DNA of 64,000 nt from Bradyrhizobium sp. NAS80.1 (GCF_001908205.1 NZ_LGHL01000048.1:124001-188000); one strand, 5' to 3'; counted from the stretch's first letter, positions 32,702 to 41,902 are shown. Translations and numbers: made by a program. The notes: generated by a model from the letters alone, not told the origin.

Positions 32702-32814
32702 CTGCGTGTGGTTGCTCCGGCTGCACGCTCGCGGCAAGCTTTTCGCGAGGCTAGGAACCTTCTTCCGGTTCTTCCCGTTAACCGGGATCGGAAGCCAAGG
32801 CGTGAGTCCTTTCG

Positions 32815-33120
32815 ATGCTTGAAGCCGGAGCCCCTTCCCCGATCGTGCCCTATGGCGCAGATCAGACCCTGTTCGTGGTGATCGACCGCCGCGACGACGC
32901 TACTGAAATCCGGATCGAGCGCAGCGACCTCGAAGCCACGATCGGCGAACTCGTCGCCGGCTGCTTCAACGACCCCATCAAGGTGATATCGTTCAACACG
33001 CTCGAACATTGGATGAAGGACATTTCGACCGATGTCGCCGGTGAAATCCGGACGCGCTGCGACATAGACGGCGTGACGCTGCCCGATTATCTCAGCGATT
33101 TCGTCGAGAGCCACACCTGA
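32815..33120 (+). CDS. Small hypothetical protein (101 aa)
   Basis: ATG 32815 (MLEAGAPSPIVPYGADQTLFVVIDRRDD...) encodes an acidic soluble protein with mixed alpha/beta pattern (TEIRIERSDLEATIGELVAGCFNDPIKVISFNTLEHWMKDIS). It has no signal peptide, membrane helix or known motif. It converges with a 51-aa gene five bases away. The frame has normal codon use and fills its region, which supports a real gene; the function is not recognised. Confidence 0.65.
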   Translation: MLEAGAPSPIVPYGADQTLFVVIDRRDDATEIRIERSDLEATIGELVAGCFNDPIKVISFNTLEHWMKDISTDVAGEIRTRCDIDGVTLPDYLSDFVESHT

Positions 33121-33125
33121 GCGGA

Positions 33126-33281
33126 TTAGGCGCGCCGGTACTTGCCGGCGATGACTTCGATCTCGCGGCGGCGTTCGCCGGCGAAGGTCAGGAGCTTTTC
33201 GATCGTCAGCGTATCCGTGATCCGTTTGGCAAGCCGCTCGGCGCGTGCGGCCTGATCTTCGAGATACTGGATCGTGTTCAA
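33126..33281 (-). CDS. Small hypothetical protein (51 aa), TTG start
   Basis: TTG 33281 has an excellent GGGGAGGCGGCGC ribosome-binding site and gives MNTIQYLEDQAARAERLAKR..., a single long amphipathic helix (QAARAERLAKRITDTLTIEKLLTFAGERRREIEVIA). A longer reading from ATG 33332 adds a basic, low-quality N-terminus across that ribosome-binding site and is rejected. A coiled-coil or helix-hairpin role is likely; the function is unknown. Confidence 0.65.
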   Translation of the reverse strand: MNTIQYLEDQAARAERLAKRITDTLTIEKLLTFAGERRREIEVIAGKYRRA

Positions 33282-33396
33282 GCGCCGCCTCCCCGAAAGG
33301 CCCCGAATTGAAGCCCCGATGTGTTCGGGCATCCATGGTGCGCCAGAGCGACTAACAGCCGGTTAAGCGCGGCGCCTCAATTCGAAGAACCGCAGA

Positions 33397-33921
33397 CTAT
33401 TGGACGACGTCGAGCCTGACATTGGCGACGCCCTTGTCGACCATGCCGAGCTCCGCGGCCGCGGAAGGAGAGATGTCGACGACGCGTCCGCGAACATAGG
33501 GCCCGCGATCGTTGACCCTGACTGTCACGAAGCGGCCGGAGGAGACATCAGTGACCCGCAGCTTTGTGCCGAACGGCAGGGTGGGATGGGCCGCGGTCAA
33601 TTCGTTCTTGTCGAACTTCTCGCCGCTCGCGGTCTTCGTATCCGAGTAGAAGCTGGCAACGCCATTTGCAGCGGCTTGCCTTGCGTCTCCGGCACGATGA
33701 GCGACACGCACACGGTTGTTCGGCCGCGGGTGCAGGTGCGCTACTCGGTGGGGCCGCTGCACGGCGGCCTGCCGGCTTGTGACGGCGAGATCGGCCCTCT
33801 GGCGGCCGACCGGCGATTGCGCGCACGCGGCGAGCGAAGCGGCACCGATGATGGCAAGCAGCAATCGGCTCAGGGTTGCGAGGGAAATCCAGGCACTTTC
33901 GGTATGCGTAATGTGAGACAT
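33397..33921 (-). CDS. RlpA-like septal ring lytic transglycosylase-type lipoprotein
   Basis: 174 aa. ATG 33921 follows GGAGGGGCGTACC and gives a lipoprotein signal (LLLAIIGAASLAAC, lipobox Cys near residue 34). A basic, low-complexity linker precedes a DPBB domain: GVASFYSDTKTASGEKFDKNELTAAHPTLPFGTKLRVTD and VNDRGPYVRGRVVDISPSAAAELGM. It has no SPOR domain. This would be the outer-membrane-anchored counterpart of the shorter RlpA-like protein at 5370. The extension upstream to 34014 is not supported. Confidence 0.88.
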   Translation of the reverse strand: MSHITHTESAWISLATLSRLLLAIIGAASLAACAQSPVGRQRADLAVTSRQAAVQRPHRVAHLHPRPNNRVRVAHRAGDARQAAANGVASFYSDTKTASGEKFDKNELTAAHPTLPFGTKLRVTDVSSGRFVTVRVNDRGPYVRGRVVDISPSAAAELGMVDKGVANVRLDVVQ

Positions 33922-34210
33922 GGTACGCCCCTCCGAACAACCCTGAGTTTCGGTGGTTAATCGGGGCAGAACCTTGTCGGAACAAAAGCGGGCCTGAGGC
34001 TGCGGCCGTTTCACATCAGCTGTGACGATTCCACCACAGTGCGTGTCCTGAATTGGGACAGACTCTGGAAAAAATCACCCTGCGACGCGCCAGACGATCG
34101 GGCGCGCGTCTGGCTGAGCTTCGGTGACCCACCTGAAATGGTATCGCTGTGCTGACCTAATCGCGATCGGGCCGGCCACCCGCTGATCAAATAATGTGAG
34201 AGCTTGAGAG

Positions 34211-34301
34211 GTCGTCATGCCCGGGGCCTGTCATTGCTTGTCCCGGGCATCCACGTTCTTCGTGCCATCGTGGATGGCCGGGACAAGCCCGGCCATGACG
34301 A
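34211..34301. repeat. Intergenic palindromic repeat in a 426-base gap
   Basis: GTCGTCATGCCCGGGG...TGTCCCGGGCATCCACG and CGTGGATGGCCGGGACAAGCCCGGCCATGACGA form nested inverted repeats about 90 bases long. It is of the CGTCATGGCCGGGCTTGTCCCGGCC type that is common between genes in Bradyrhizobium. It lies downstream of the malic enzyme gene and may also terminate its transcript. The rest of the gap (33922-34347) shows no gene. Confidence 0.75.
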
Positions 34302-34347
34302 TGTGGGAATATCAGCGCACTAACCACGCCGTTCGGGCTTGGCGAGG

Positions 34348-36000
34348 TTAGTAATGCGGCTCGTACATCTGCGACTGGACCAGGCCCTTCACGTCGTTGG
34401 GCGCCGGGCCGTCGGCCAGCCCACGCTGATAGGCGACGTCTGCGACAGCGGCGGCGATGCGGGCCGAGACCTCGCGGATACGGGGCAGCGCCGGATAGAG
34501 GCTGCCTTGATCCAGATCCTCCTTGCCGACGCAATCGGCGAGCGTATGGGCGGCCGCCATGAACATCTCGTCCGTCACCAGGCGCGAGCCACTCGCAATG
34601 ACGCCGAGGCCGACGCCGGGGAAGATGTAGGAGTTGTTGCCCTGGCGAGGCACGAAGGTACGGCCACTCAGCTTCACCGGGTCATAGGGGCTGCCGCAGG
34701 CGAACAGCGCGCGGCCCTCGGTGTAGCGGTAGGCATCCTCGGCCGAGCATTCGGCCTTCGAGGTCGGGTTGGAGAGCGCGAACACGATCGGTTGTTCGTT
34801 GAGCTCGGCCATCGCCTTGAGCACATCGGGCGTGAAGGCGCCGCCAACCGCGGCGACACCGATGATCGCTGTCGGCTTCAGCGTCTTGATCGCGGTGAGG
34901 AAGTCGGCGATTGGCGCCTGGCCGGCATGCGCATAGCGGAGCTTGTGGCCGGAGAGGCCCTCGCGGCCGCTGACGACAAGGCCGCGGGAATCCACCAGCC
35001 AGTTGCGCCGGAGCGCCTCTGCCTCCGAGGCGCCCTCGGCCAACATGGCGGAGACCACGAGATCCGCGATGCCGGTCGCCGCCTCGCCCGCGCCGAGGAA
35101 CAGGATGCGCTGGTCCCTCAGCTTGCCGCCGGATACGCGCAGCGCCGAGAACAGGCCGGCGAGCGCAACCGCCGCAGTGCCCTGGATGTCGTCGTTGAAG
35201 ACGCAAGTCTCATCGCGATATTTGTGCAGCAGCTTGAATGCCGAGTGATTGGCGAAATCCTCGAACTGGATCAGCACGCCCGGAAAGGTCTTTCGCGCGG
35301 CCTGCATGAATTCGTCGACGAAGCTGTCATAGGCCGCGCCCGTGAGCCGCCGCTCACGCAGGCCGAGATAATAGGGATCGTTCAGGAGCTCTTCATTGTT
35401 GGTGCCTACGTCGAGCACGATCGGCAGGCACAATTCGGGATGCACGCCTGCGCAGGCGGAATAAAGCGAGAGCTTGCCGACCGGAATGCCCATGCCGTTG
35501 GCGCCGAGATCGCCGAGGCCAAGGATGCGCTCGCCGTCGGTCACGACGATCAGCTTGGCCGGATAGGGCCAGTTCTTCAGAATCTCCGCGATCTGCCCGC
35601 GATCGCGCGAGGAGATGAACATGCCGCGCGGCCGCTGGAAGATCAGGCCGTATTTCTGGCAGGCGAGCCCGACCGTCGGCGTGTAGATGATCGGCTGGAT
35701 CTCGTCGATATTGTCGACGACAACGCGGAAGAACAGCGCCTCGTTGCGGTCATGCAGCGCGTTCAGCGCGACGTATTTTTCGAGATCGGTCGGAAGCGTG
35801 CGCAGATTGGTAAGCACGCGCTCGACCTGGGTCTCCATCGTCAGAACGCAAGGCGGCAGCAGGCCTCGCAAGCCGAGCGTGTCGCGCTCCGCTTCCGTGA
35901 AGGCGGTGCCCTTGTTGAGCAGGGGATCGCGCAGCAACGTCATGCCGTGCGTAGGATCGGATGGTGTCAAATGGGCGTTGACCGGAGCAGGTCTATTCAC
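34348..36000 (-). CDS. maeA: NAD-dependent malic enzyme (malate dehydrogenase, oxaloacetate-decarboxylating)
   Basis: 550 aa, the size of SfcA/MaeA-type malic enzymes, which convert malate to pyruvate and CO2 in the cytoplasm. The N-terminal domain has PIIYTPTVGLACQKYG and DRGQIAEILKNWP. The catalytic/metal region reads VTDGERILGLGDLGANGMGIPVGKLSLYSACAG and QFEDFANHSAFKLL...FNDDIQGTAAV. The Rossmann motif is ILFLGAGEAATGIADL. It lacks the C-terminal phosphotransacetylase-like domain of the longer rhizobial Dme/Tme enzymes. ATG 36000 (MNRPAPVNAH) is used; no operon partner is adjacent. Confidence 0.92.
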   Translation of the reverse strand: MNRPAPVNAHLTPSDPTHGMTLLRDPLLNKGTAFTEAERDTLGLRGLLPPCVLTMETQVERVLTNLRTLPTDLEKYVALNALHDRNEALFFRVVVDNIDEIQPIIYTPTVGLACQKYGLIFQRPRGMFISSRDRGQIAEILKNWPYPAKLIVVTDGERILGLGDLGANGMGIPVGKLSLYSACAGVHPELCLPIVLDVGTNNEELLNDPYYLGLRERRLTGAAYDSFVDEFMQAARKTFPGVLIQFEDFANHSAFKLLHKYRDETCVFNDDIQGTAAVALAGLFSALRVSGGKLRDQRILFLGAGEAATGIADLVVSAMLAEGASEAEALRRNWLVDSRGLVVSGREGLSGHKLRYAHAGQAPIADFLTAIKTLKPTAIIGVAAVGGAFTPDVLKAMAELNEQPIVFALSNPTSKAECSAEDAYRYTEGRALFACGSPYDPVKLSGRTFVPRQGNNSYIFPGVGLGVIASGSRLVTDEMFMAAAHTLADCVGKEDLDQGSLYPALPRIREVSARIAAAVADVAYQRGLADGPAPNDVKGLVQSQMYEPHY

Positions 36001-36169
36001 GGATTCCCCCAGGGAGTTTCTTATTGAAGGGCAAACATTGTCGGCCAGCGCTCAGCTGAGATCAAGAACGTAGAATCTCGTGCATCGATTGTGATCTCGC
36101 ACCGCAGCGAATTTCGCAACGAACCGCGGGTTGAGCGCGACAAAAGGTTAACGCCGCGAGGCTTCCACC

Positions 36170-36296
36170 CCTCATGGTGAGGAGCGCGGAACGCGCGTCT
36201 CCGGACGATGCTTCGCATCGCCGGGAGAACCATGAAGGCCCCTCGCCCGCAGCCATCCTTCGAGACGCCCGCTTTCGCGGGCTCCTCAGGATGAGG
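36170..36296. repeat. Intergenic mosaic repeat with CCTCA(T/G)GATGAGG ends
   Basis: Starts CCTCATGGTGAGG and ends CCTCAGGATGAGG; inside are GCGCGGAACGCGCG, GATGCTTCGCATC and GCCCGCTTTCGCGGGC hairpins. The same family, with the same CATCCTTCGA core, occurs at 54095-54222. It occupies most of the 315-base gap between malic enzyme and the TctC-type gene; no gene is seen there. Confidence 0.75.
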
Positions 36297-36315
36297 AAGA
36301 GTGCATGTGAGACAG

Positions 36316-37317
36316 CTATTCCGGCTTGATGTCGGCAGCCTTCACGATCGGCCACCATTTCTCGGTCTCTGCCTTCTGGAAGCGCGCAAGCGCCGCGGGC
36401 GTCTGCTGATCCGGTGGCGGAATCTCCTGTCCCAATTCGGCAGAGCGCTGCTTGACCGAGGGGTCGGCAAGCACAGTGACAATGGCCGCGTTGAGCTTTG
36501 CGACGATGTCCTTCGGCGTGTTCTTCGGTGCCCAGATGCCGTGCCAGTAGGAGATGTGGAGGCCGGGCAGGCCCGCCTCGTCGACCGTCGGAATATCAGG
36601 CGCGGATGCGAGCCGCGTCGGCGACGTCACCGCGAACGCCTTGATCGCGCCGTTCTTGTATTGTGGCAGCGAGTTCGACGCCTGGTCGAACATGATATCG
36701 ATCTGGCCTGCGACGAGATCGATCATGGCGGGCCCGGCGCCGCGATAAGGCACAAACTGGAAGTCGGTGCCGGTCTTCTCCTTGAAGAAGACGCCAGCGA
36801 CATGGGCGCCTGTACCGGCACCGGCCGTGCCGGCGGTGGCCTTGCCGGGGTTGGCCTTCAGCCAGGTGATCAGCTCTTTGAGATTGTTGGCCCCGAGGGC
36901 CTTCCGGCCGACGATGAGCTGCGTGCCCATCGCGATCGTCGCGACCGGCTCGAAATCGGCGAGCACGTCATAGGGCAGCTTGAAGATCGCGCCATTCAGC
37001 ACATGCGTGCCCCAATGGCCGATCGTGATGGTCGTGCCGTCAGGCGTTGCGCGCGCCACGCGGGCACCGGCGATGCTGCCGGAGGCGCCCGCCACGTTCT
37101 CGACCACGACCGTCGTGTGCAGCTCGGCGGCGATCCGCTCAGACAGGATCCGCGCCAGCGTATCGGTCGGGCCGCCCGCTGCGAACGGCACCACGAGGGT
37201 GATGGGACGCGATGGAAACGGTTGTGCGCTCGCCGCTGCAGTCCACACCGCAGATCCGAACAACGCGCAAATGACGATCACAAGGCCGCGCAACCCGGCC
37301 CACAGCCCCCGCATCAT
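36316..37317 (-). CDS. Tripartite tricarboxylate transporter receptor (TctC/Bug family)
   Basis: 333 aa periplasmic receptor with a signal peptide (AVWTAAASAQPFPSR). The Bug-family opening ITLVVPFAAGGPTDTLARILSERI is clear, followed by VVVENVAGASGSIAGARVARATPDGTTI and the ligand-loop segment YRGAGPAMIDLVAGQIDIMFDQ. Family members bind carboxylates such as citrate, or amides and aromatic acids. No TctA/TctB membrane genes are near; orphan Bug receptors are common in this kind of genome. ATG 37317 or 37314 starts the gene. The neighbouring malic enzyme may hint at a dicarboxylate ligand, but this is only inference. Confidence 0.92.
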   Translation of the reverse strand: MMRGLWAGLRGLVIVICALFGSAVWTAAASAQPFPSRPITLVVPFAAGGPTDTLARILSERIAAELHTTVVVENVAGASGSIAGARVARATPDGTTITIGHWGTHVLNGAIFKLPYDVLADFEPVATIAMGTQLIVGRKALGANNLKELITWLKANPGKATAGTAGAGTGAHVAGVFFKEKTGTDFQFVPYRGAGPAMIDLVAGQIDIMFDQASNSLPQYKNGAIKAFAVTSPTRLASAPDIPTVDEAGLPGLHISYWHGIWAPKNTPKDIVAKLNAAIVTVLADPSVKQRSAELGQEIPPPDQQTPAALARFQKAETEKWWPIVKAADIKPE

Positions 37318-37418
37318 TCTCTCCCCACCCCTTTTGCCGCCCGCATCTTGTCAGCGGACTGGAGCCGGAGTGAACCCTGCCGGGCGAGCAGAGGCAAGCT
37401 GGAATTTTTGCGAAGGGA

Positions 37419-39758
37419 CTATCCAGCCGCCCGCCGCGGCGCCAGATTGACCGAGCTATCAGCCGGCGGCGCGATCTGCATCAAGATGGTCTGGACCGGG
37501 GACGCGACCTCGATGCCGTTCTGCTGGAAGCGCAGCTTCATGCGACGGTTGAATTCGCGCTGGACCGGCCAGCGGCCGGCCTCGGTGCAGCGGATCTGGC
37601 CGACGATCGACACCATCGCGCCGTCGACCTTGTCGATGCCCCATAGATCGAGGTCGCCGCGGATCGCCGCGCGGAATTCCGGCTCGCGGCGCATCTCCTC
37701 GACGATGTCCTTGAGGATCTGGCCGGCGCGGTCGGTGTCCTCCTTGTAGGCAACATTGACGCTGACGGATGCATTGCCGGCGCCGCGACTGGCATTGGTG
37801 ATGGTCGTCACCGCGCTGAAAGGTACGATGTGCACGGCGCCGTCGCCGGCGCGGAGCCGAATGGTGCGGATCGAGACGTTCTCGACCACGCCGGAAAGTC
37901 CGGAAACGCTGACGTTATCACCAACCTGAACTGTGTTCTCCAGCAGCAAAAAGAGGCCGGTGATGAGGTCCTGCACCAGCTTCTGCGAGCCGAAGCCGAT
38001 GGCGATACCGATGATGCCGGCGCCCGCGAGCAGCGGCGCAACATTGACGCCGATCTCGCTCAGCGCAGTGAGCCCGACGACCGTAGCGATCAGGCAGAGA
38101 AGCGCCGTTCGCAACATCGGCTGGAAGGTGCGCAGGCGCGCGGCACGGGCGTAGTGCCCATCGCGTGACAGCGTATTGATCTGGCGGTCCAGGAGCGCAT
38201 TACTGGCTTCCCAGATCGCTGCAGCAATGAATACGGCGATGCCGATAGTCACCACAGCCGAGATCAGCCGGCCGCCAATCTGGCCGCCATAGAACCAGAC
38301 GACGGCGTCCACGCCCCAGACCTCGAGCACGGCGACGAAACCGATGAAGGCGATCACGCTAGATACGATCTTGCGTAGCAACGGCAGATAGCGGTTGGCG
38401 CGGGTCTCCAGGCCGGGAAAACGCTGGAGGATCTCCGGCTTGATGCGGAAGCCGCGGTCGATCAGGCCGAGCGTCACCATGATGGCGACGCGGGTGATCA
38501 GCGCGACCACGACGGTGCCCACGAAATATTGCAACAGAAGCGAATAGCCGTTGCGGATGTTGAGCGCCCAGACCGCCCACAGCGCGAGATCGAGCGCGAT
38601 GGCGAGATAGTGCCAGCCGCCGGCGATGCGGTTGCGCAGACGGGCCGCGATCCCCTGCCGGTCGGCCGGCGCGCGGATGGCCTCGGCGACCTGACGGCGG
38701 CACTGCAAGATGATGACGACGACGAAGAGATGCACGACAAGCATCACCATCCGCAACAGCGCGGCGTAGCCGGCGCGATGCAGACCGAGCAGCAGCGCCA
38801 CATTGGCGAAGGCGATGCCGGACACGCCGACGCCGACAATGCGGCGCGCCCAGATCTCGACATAGGCCGCAGTCTCGGCGCGTACCGGAAACAGGCCGAA
38901 TGGACCCGCGAGCGAACGGACCACACAGATGAGTCCGCGCGAGAACGCATAGGCATTGACGACCGCGAGGATCACGAGGCGGACGGTTGCGGGATCGCCG
39001 ATCTCCGTTCCGAGCAAGGCGGTTGCCAAGCCGACAAAGACGAACACCGGAAGCAGTTCGAGCACGAGGCGCCCGAGCACGAAGGGCAGCCGCAACAGCA
39101 GCTGCAACGCCCGTGCTAGACTATGGCGGCGCTTTTGCAGTTCAGGCGCGGGCGTCACGTCGGCCACTGACGACGGCGGATCGGCAATCGGCAGCGCCTG
39201 CACCGGCAGGCGCGCGGTTTGCGGCATGCGCCCTTCGAGGAAGGCGACCGGACGCCGGATCACCCGGAAGACCACCCACTCCGCACTGAAGGCGCAGCCG
39301 AACACCAGCGCGAGCTTCCAGGCGATCTCGATCAGGAGGTTGTAAGCCGCCGGATCATTGGCGGTCCGCACGATCCAGTAATAGAAGGTTGGGAAGTGCG
39401 TGAGCGTCCGCGCCACATCGGCGATCTCGCGCGAGATCTCGCCAATCTGTTCGGACACGGTGAGCAGGAGTTGCGCGCCGAGACCATCGGCCGAGAGCGG
39501 GATCGGCGATTTCTGCTCGGGCGCGGGCGTGGCGATCTGCTGCGGACCGGACGCGTTCGCGATCGCGCGCAACGTGTCGATCATCTGCGCGCGCTTCTTG
39601 TCGTCCTGCAGCGTCTCCAGCGCGCGCTTGGCCTGGTCGGACGACAGTGCGGCCGCTCCATTGGCGGCCGGCGCGGACGGCTCGGCATAGGCGCCGGACA
39701 AAGATGAGATGGCGAGGAAGAGCGCTGCGAGAAGCGCAGAAGCCAGCTTATGCGACAC
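37419..39758 (-). CDS. Large mechanosensitive ion channel protein, MscS family
   Basis: 779 aa inner-membrane protein. GTG 39758 with AGGGAATCCTC before it gives a proper signal peptide (LASALLAALFLAISSLSGAYA). A periplasmic segment of about 130 residues with helical stretches follows, then about ten membrane helices, and the MscS core at the C-terminus: GAGIIGIAIGFGSQKLVQDLITGLFLLLENTVQVGDNVSVSGLSGVVENVSIRTIRLRAGDG. Its size and extra helices resemble the large MscK/YbdG/YjeP-like channels that release solutes on hypo-osmotic shock. The reading upstream to 39881 is not supported. Confidence 0.9.
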   Translation of the reverse strand: MSHKLASALLAALFLAISSLSGAYAEPSAPAANGAAALSSDQAKRALETLQDDKKRAQMIDTLRAIANASGPQQIATPAPEQKSPIPLSADGLGAQLLLTVSEQIGEISREIADVARTLTHFPTFYYWIVRTANDPAAYNLLIEIAWKLALVFGCAFSAEWVVFRVIRRPVAFLEGRMPQTARLPVQALPIADPPSSVADVTPAPELQKRRHSLARALQLLLRLPFVLGRLVLELLPVFVFVGLATALLGTEIGDPATVRLVILAVVNAYAFSRGLICVVRSLAGPFGLFPVRAETAAYVEIWARRIVGVGVSGIAFANVALLLGLHRAGYAALLRMVMLVVHLFVVVIILQCRRQVAEAIRAPADRQGIAARLRNRIAGGWHYLAIALDLALWAVWALNIRNGYSLLLQYFVGTVVVALITRVAIMVTLGLIDRGFRIKPEILQRFPGLETRANRYLPLLRKIVSSVIAFIGFVAVLEVWGVDAVVWFYGGQIGGRLISAVVTIGIAVFIAAAIWEASNALLDRQINTLSRDGHYARAARLRTFQPMLRTALLCLIATVVGLTALSEIGVNVAPLLAGAGIIGIAIGFGSQKLVQDLITGLFLLLENTVQVGDNVSVSGLSGVVENVSIRTIRLRAGDGAVHIVPFSAVTTITNASRGAGNASVSVNVAYKEDTDRAGQILKDIVEEMRREPEFRAAIRGDLDLWGIDKVDGAMVSIVGQIRCTEAGRWPVQREFNRRMKLRFQQNGIEVASPVQTILMQIAPPADSSVNLAPRRAAG

Positions 39759-39969
39759 GAGGATTCCCTGAAAATAAACGCGCTGTCGGAGTCGGGACGT
39801 TCGCCGCCGAAGCACTGCGTCATGTCGGACCGCAGTTATTCGCCCCGATCCTGTGTCGGAAGTTGGCCACCGAGACGACATTCTCTTGGCATTTGCCGCG
39901 GTGCGCGAACGGGAACCGCGAGCTCAGCCCGGAAGAACCACGGACTGGAATACCGCGCAGAAGACCTCT

Positions 39970-40003
39970 GCCGTCATTCCAGGATTCGGCCCGGAATGAC
40001 GGC
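39970..40003. repeat. Short perfect inverted repeat
   Basis: Arms 39970-39980 and 39993-40003 (11 bp) around a 12-base loop. The GTCATTCC...GGAATGAC type is frequent between genes in this group and is probably a small repeat element; there is no T-run on either side. Confidence 0.55.
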
Positions 40004-40303
40004 GAGGAGGAGGAGAGGAAAAGCAGGATCTCAGAGGCGCCCCGTGGCCTCATCGCGGCCATCCGACACACTCAGCGTGTCAGAATACAGCGCCGGGAAG
40101 GTAGGGGCCTTGCCTCACTGATGCGGCCCACTAAACCTTGTCCCGGCGTGCCGTTCGCGGTTTTCCGCCGCTATGCGATAGTCCGAACGAGCTCCATCGC
40201 AATCAACGCGGCTGGATTTGCGGAGGTGGCGTCATAGACCTCCCCTTGCTCATGAGATGGACATTACGCGTCGCTTGTTTGCGACCACCCGGATGCTCCT
40301 CCT

Positions 40304-40321
40304 GTGACACAAAACTGTCAA
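40304..40321 (+). promoter_or_regulatory. Pho-box-like element upstream of the MBL-fold gene
   Basis: GTGACAC-AAAA-CTGTCAA: two 7-base half sites with 11-base periodicity, the second matching CTGTCA. The first half differs from consensus (CTGTCAT) at several positions. It lies about 195 bases upstream of ATG 40514. A closely similar element occurs at 56044. Confidence 0.35.
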
Positions 40322-40513
40322 GCGGGATCAATGGCCTGAAGATCACAAATGAACGCGCGAGTTCCTTAAGCAGCTGCGCACTGCGACAGGATTTATCGTG
40401 CCTGGATGGCCCTGCGACTCAATGCTGCGGAATAAAGTCTTCCAGGCAGCGTTTGTGATGGCGAGTATAGCCATCACTTCTCCCGCTCTCGTTCATTTCC
40501 GGAAAGTCAAAAG

Positions 40514-41404
40514 ATGAAGATATCGATTTGCCTCACCGCGCTCGCCGCTTTCGTTGCGGGGCTTGGATCCGCCACCGCGCAAAATCCGCCGCAGACTTCG
40601 ACCAAAAAGGTCGACGGCACCGAGAACGTCTACATCTTCCGCTATGGCGGCCATCAGTCGATGTTCATCGTGACCCCGCAAGGCGTGATCGTGACCGACC
40701 CGATCTCGTATTTGTGTCCTGCAAAGCCCTATATCGACGCGATCAAGGCCGTCACCGACAGGCCGATCAAATACGTCATCTACAGCCACCACCATTACGA
40801 TCACATCGCCGGCGGCCAGCCGTTCAAGGATCTCGGCGCCACCTTCATTGCCCATCGCCGGGCCAAGGAGCGCCTGCTCGAGTTGAAGAAGCAGAATTCG
40901 CTGCTCGCGGATGTCGTGCTGCCGGACCAGGTGGTCGATGACAAGAAGAGCATCACGCTCGGCGGCACCACGCTGGAGCTGAACTATGTCGGCCGCAACC
41001 ATTCCGACAATTCGCTGGTGATGCGGCTTCCGAAGGAGAAGATAGTCTTCGTCGTGGACTTCGCGCCGATCGAGTCCGTCCAGTTTCGCAACATTCCCGA
41101 CAACGCCTCGCCAGTGGAATATATTGCCTCCCTGAAGAAGCTAGCGTCGCTCGACTGGGAGCGGATGATCCCAGGCCATCCCTATGCCGGTGGCCGCCTC
41201 GGCACCAAAAAGGACATCGAAGACGACATCGCCTACATGGAAGACCTCTCCGCCGAGGTGAAGAAGGCCGCCGATGCCGGCAAGTGCTTCGACACAGCGA
41301 TGAAGGAAGTGAAGCTTCCGAAATACGAGAAGTGGGCGAACTACGAGGCGAGCCTTCCCGCCAATGTGGAGCGCCTCTGCTACTGGTGGGGCCGCGGTTA
41401 TTGA
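40514..41404 (+). CDS. Secreted MBL-fold metallo-hydrolase
   Basis: 296 aa with a signal peptide (LTALAAFVAGLGSATAQN). The zinc-binding motif is SHHHYDH (residues 91-97), followed by a later GRNHSDNS His, an Asp in VVDFAP and a terminal GHPYAGGR, so a di-zinc metallo-beta-lactamase-type site is intact. The substrate is unknown; related periplasmic MBL proteins include quinoprotein-relay/SoxH-like hydrolases and lactonases. ATG 40514 fits the signal peptide. It is transcribed alone and has a Pho-box-like element well upstream. Confidence 0.88.
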   Translation: MKISICLTALAAFVAGLGSATAQNPPQTSTKKVDGTENVYIFRYGGHQSMFIVTPQGVIVTDPISYLCPAKPYIDAIKAVTDRPIKYVIYSHHHYDHIAGGQPFKDLGATFIAHRRAKERLLELKKQNSLLADVVLPDQVVDDKKSITLGGTTLELNYVGRNHSDNSLVMRLPKEKIVFVVDFAPIESVQFRNIPDNASPVEYIASLKKLASLDWERMIPGHPYAGGRLGTKKDIEDDIAYMEDLSAEVKKAADAGKCFDTAMKEVKLPKYEKWANYEASLPANVERLCYWWGRGY

Positions 41405-41413
41405 GGGGCCATT

Positions 41414-41557
41414 CTCCCTCTGCCCGTTCTTACGGGGAGAGGGCTGGGGTGAGGGGCCCATCCGCCAAAATGGTAGCAGACGGACTCGCGGAGAGTCCCC
41501 CTCACCCGGATTGCATCTTCGATGCGATCCGACCTCCCCCCGCAAGCCGGGCGAGGT
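41414..41557. repeat. Intergenic palindromic repeat (CTCTCCCCG...CGGGGAGAGG family)
   Basis: Starts CTCCCTCTGCCCGTTCTTACGGGGAGAGGG, continues CTCGCGGAGAGTCCCCCTCACCCGGATTGC and ends GACCTCCCCCCGCAAGCCGGG. The same units in the same order occur at 61903-62043, where the hairpins are better preserved. Confidence 0.8.
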
Positions 41558-41573
41558 AAAGGCGATAATCAGC

Positions 41574-41828
41574 TTAGCGAACGCGCCGTCCCGTCCTCGA
41601 CGACTGCGCTTGCGCGAAATAGGGATTCATCAGGCAGGTCGCCGGCCGACCCGATGCGGAGGCCTGGCACTGGGCGAAGGAGGCGAAGATGCAATCCATC
41701 CGCTCGCCTTCGAGCTCGCCGAAAACGTGCAGGCAGACCGGAGAGCGCGGATCGTAGGTCTGGGCGCACACGGACGCACTCATCACGAGCGCGACAAATG
41801 CGGACATGGCAAGAACAGACTTCAGCAC
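41574..41828 (-). CDS. Small secreted DUF3551-type protein
   Basis: 84 aa. GTG 41828 has GAGG five bases before and opens a signal peptide (LKSVLAMSAFVALVMSASVCAQ). The mature part follows the DUF3551 pattern: TYDPRSPVCLHVFGELEGERMDCIFASFAQCQASASGRPATCLMNPYFA, with paired Cys in PVCLHV, DCIF, QCQAS and TCLMNPY that probably form disulfides. These proteins are numerous and uncharacterised in Bradyrhizobium. The upstream in-frame extension to 41918 is not supported. Confidence 0.8.
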   Translation of the reverse strand: MLKSVLAMSAFVALVMSASVCAQTYDPRSPVCLHVFGELEGERMDCIFASFAQCQASASGRPATCLMNPYFAQAQSSRTGRRVR

Positions 41829-41902
41829 GGCAACCTCGAATCCGGAAATAATGCTTGGCGGATCGACCGTAGAGCAACTCCGATCCCGGTCAATGCCCGG
41901 CA

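Larger units (their letters stand above)
39759..40513. other. 755-base gene-poor region between the MscS-like and MBL-fold genes
   Basis: Divergent intergenic region with lower GC. It contains an 11-bp hairpin (GCCGTCATTCC / GGAATGACGGC, 39970-40003) and a Pho-box-like element at 40304-40321. Frames such as 40138-40458 have no convincing ribosome-binding site and are Cys/Arg-rich. No RNA gene was recognised. Confidence 0.45.

Noticed and set aside
34339-36027. 562-codon open frame opposite the malic enzyme gene
   Set aside because: Composition (Arg/Gly/Asp-rich, low complexity) is that of an antisense shadow; the minus-strand gene is complete and conserved.
37317-37419. Possible third small gene between the TctC-type and MscS-like genes
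   Set aside because: Only about 100 bases, with no start codon after a ribosome-binding site in any frame.
39647-40458. Several open frames in the 755-base gap after the MscS-like gene
   Set aside because: They overlap each other in different frames, contain an inverted repeat and have unnatural composition (Arg/Cys/Ser-rich).
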